From Pseudorhodoferax sp. Leaf267 (lineage in GTDB: Bacteria; Pseudomonadota; Gammaproteobacteria; Burkholderiales; Burkholderiaceae_C), in NCBI RefSeq assembly GCF_001422405.1, contig NZ_LMMV01000004.1, positions 12,643 through 76,642 of the forward strand: a DNA stretch of 64,000 bases. Reading direction: 5' to 3'. Each line of letters begins with the position of its first letter. Positions within the stretch are counted from its first letter, which is position 1. Under the pieces are notes generated by a model. That model was given only the letters and a program-made list of their open reading frames with translations. It was not told the DNA's origin and searched no databases. Both the position numbers and the translations under genes were made by a program. Shown piece by piece: positions 63,858 to 64,000 of the stretch.

Positions 63858-64000
63858 AGAAGAACTGCTGCAGCGCTTTCGCGCCAAGATCGCCGCGGGC
63901 CGGCCGCTGATCGGCGGCGGCGCCGGCACCGGCCTGTCGGCCAAGTGCGAGGAAGCCGGCGGCATCGACCTGATCGTGATCTACAACTCGGGCCGCTACC
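63841..64000 (+). CDS. Phosphoenolpyruvate hydrolase-like TIM-barrel protein (partial)
   Basis: The first 53 codons of a gene that continues past the window, overlapping the fusion gene by 17 bp. [20 protein letters not shown], then [32 protein letters not shown] match the start of the PEP-hydrolase-like TIM-barrel family (PF09370). In the plant protein Tm-1 this domain follows a UPF0261 domain in one chain; here the two are separate, adjacent and coupled. Activity is not established for bacterial members. Confidence 0.82.
   Translation, partial: MPRIAREELLQRFRAKIAAGRPLIGGGAGTGLSAKCEEAGGIDLIVIYNSGRY

Overview
The window is GC-rich, densely coding chromosomal DNA with no tRNA, rRNA, CRISPR array, integrase or transposase visible. 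Gene content points to a betaproteobacterium of the Burkholderiales, most likely Comamonadaceae (Variovorax/Acidovorax-like). Signs of this are three orphan Bug-type (TctC-like) tripartite tricarboxylate transporter binding proteins, a full LIV-type ABC transporter, FAH-family, Mct/Meh-type and amidohydrolase genes, malate synthase G, and a transketolase-GAPDH pair. No strain is claimed.

Layout. 1-2,470 (minus): 5' end of glucarate dehydratase (gudD), a Bug binding protein and a LacI regulator, with a strong inverted repeat in front of the Bug gene. 2,666-7,330 (minus): polyamine genes (omega-aminotransferase, gamma-glutamylputrescine synthetase, gamma-glutamyl-GABA hydrolase) and a class II glutamine amidotransferase. 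7,333-12,235: MFS exporter, tautomerase, small cysteine-rich and membrane proteins, an AI-2E family permease and a DUF4143 ATPase. 12,363-18,861: malate synthase G with a terminator-like leader hairpin, serine hydrolase, DUF3016 lipoprotein, second Bug protein, DUF3883 protein. 18,905-24,959 (minus): mesaconyl-CoA transferase/hydratase-like pair, a second class I amidotransferase hydrolase, SDR, and a subtilase with a GlyGly-CTERM-like tail. 25,077-29,245: SlyD-like isomerase, PAP2 phosphatase, TetR/VOC/DUF1579 set, MFS. 29,441-33,873: a Cache-domain two-component system divergent from two genes for an exported RidA lipoprotein and an exported Tat-type PLP enzyme. 33,942-48,732: pirin, gap, tkt, MBL hydrolase, phytase-like esterase, WrbA, third Bug protein, MurU, PepP, SGNH hydrolase overlapping OpgC, YihY and a small coupled upstream ORF. 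48,861-52,957: orphan LIV-type binding protein, M20 peptidase, esterase, TetR. 53,120-64,000 (plus): one tightly coupled operon of FAH-family hydrolase, alpha/beta hydrolase, two tandem amidohydrolases, a complete LIV-type ABC transporter whose second ATPase is fused to a Tm-1-like (UPF0261) domain, and the start of a PEP-hydrolase-like TIM-barrel gene.

Two assemblies stand out. The first is the extracytoplasmic RidA/PLP-enzyme pair next to its own sensor kinase. It looks like an envelope version of the cytosolic partnership in which RidA clears reactive enamines made by PLP enzymes. The second is the 11-kb hydrolase-transporter-Tm-1 operon, which reads as uptake and stepwise hydrolysis of an unidentified amide-type substrate. 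Smaller points of interest are a two-copy interspersed repeat placed at 3' ends of minus-strand genes, an inverted repeat pair that splits livG from livF, and several clear operator-like palindromes.
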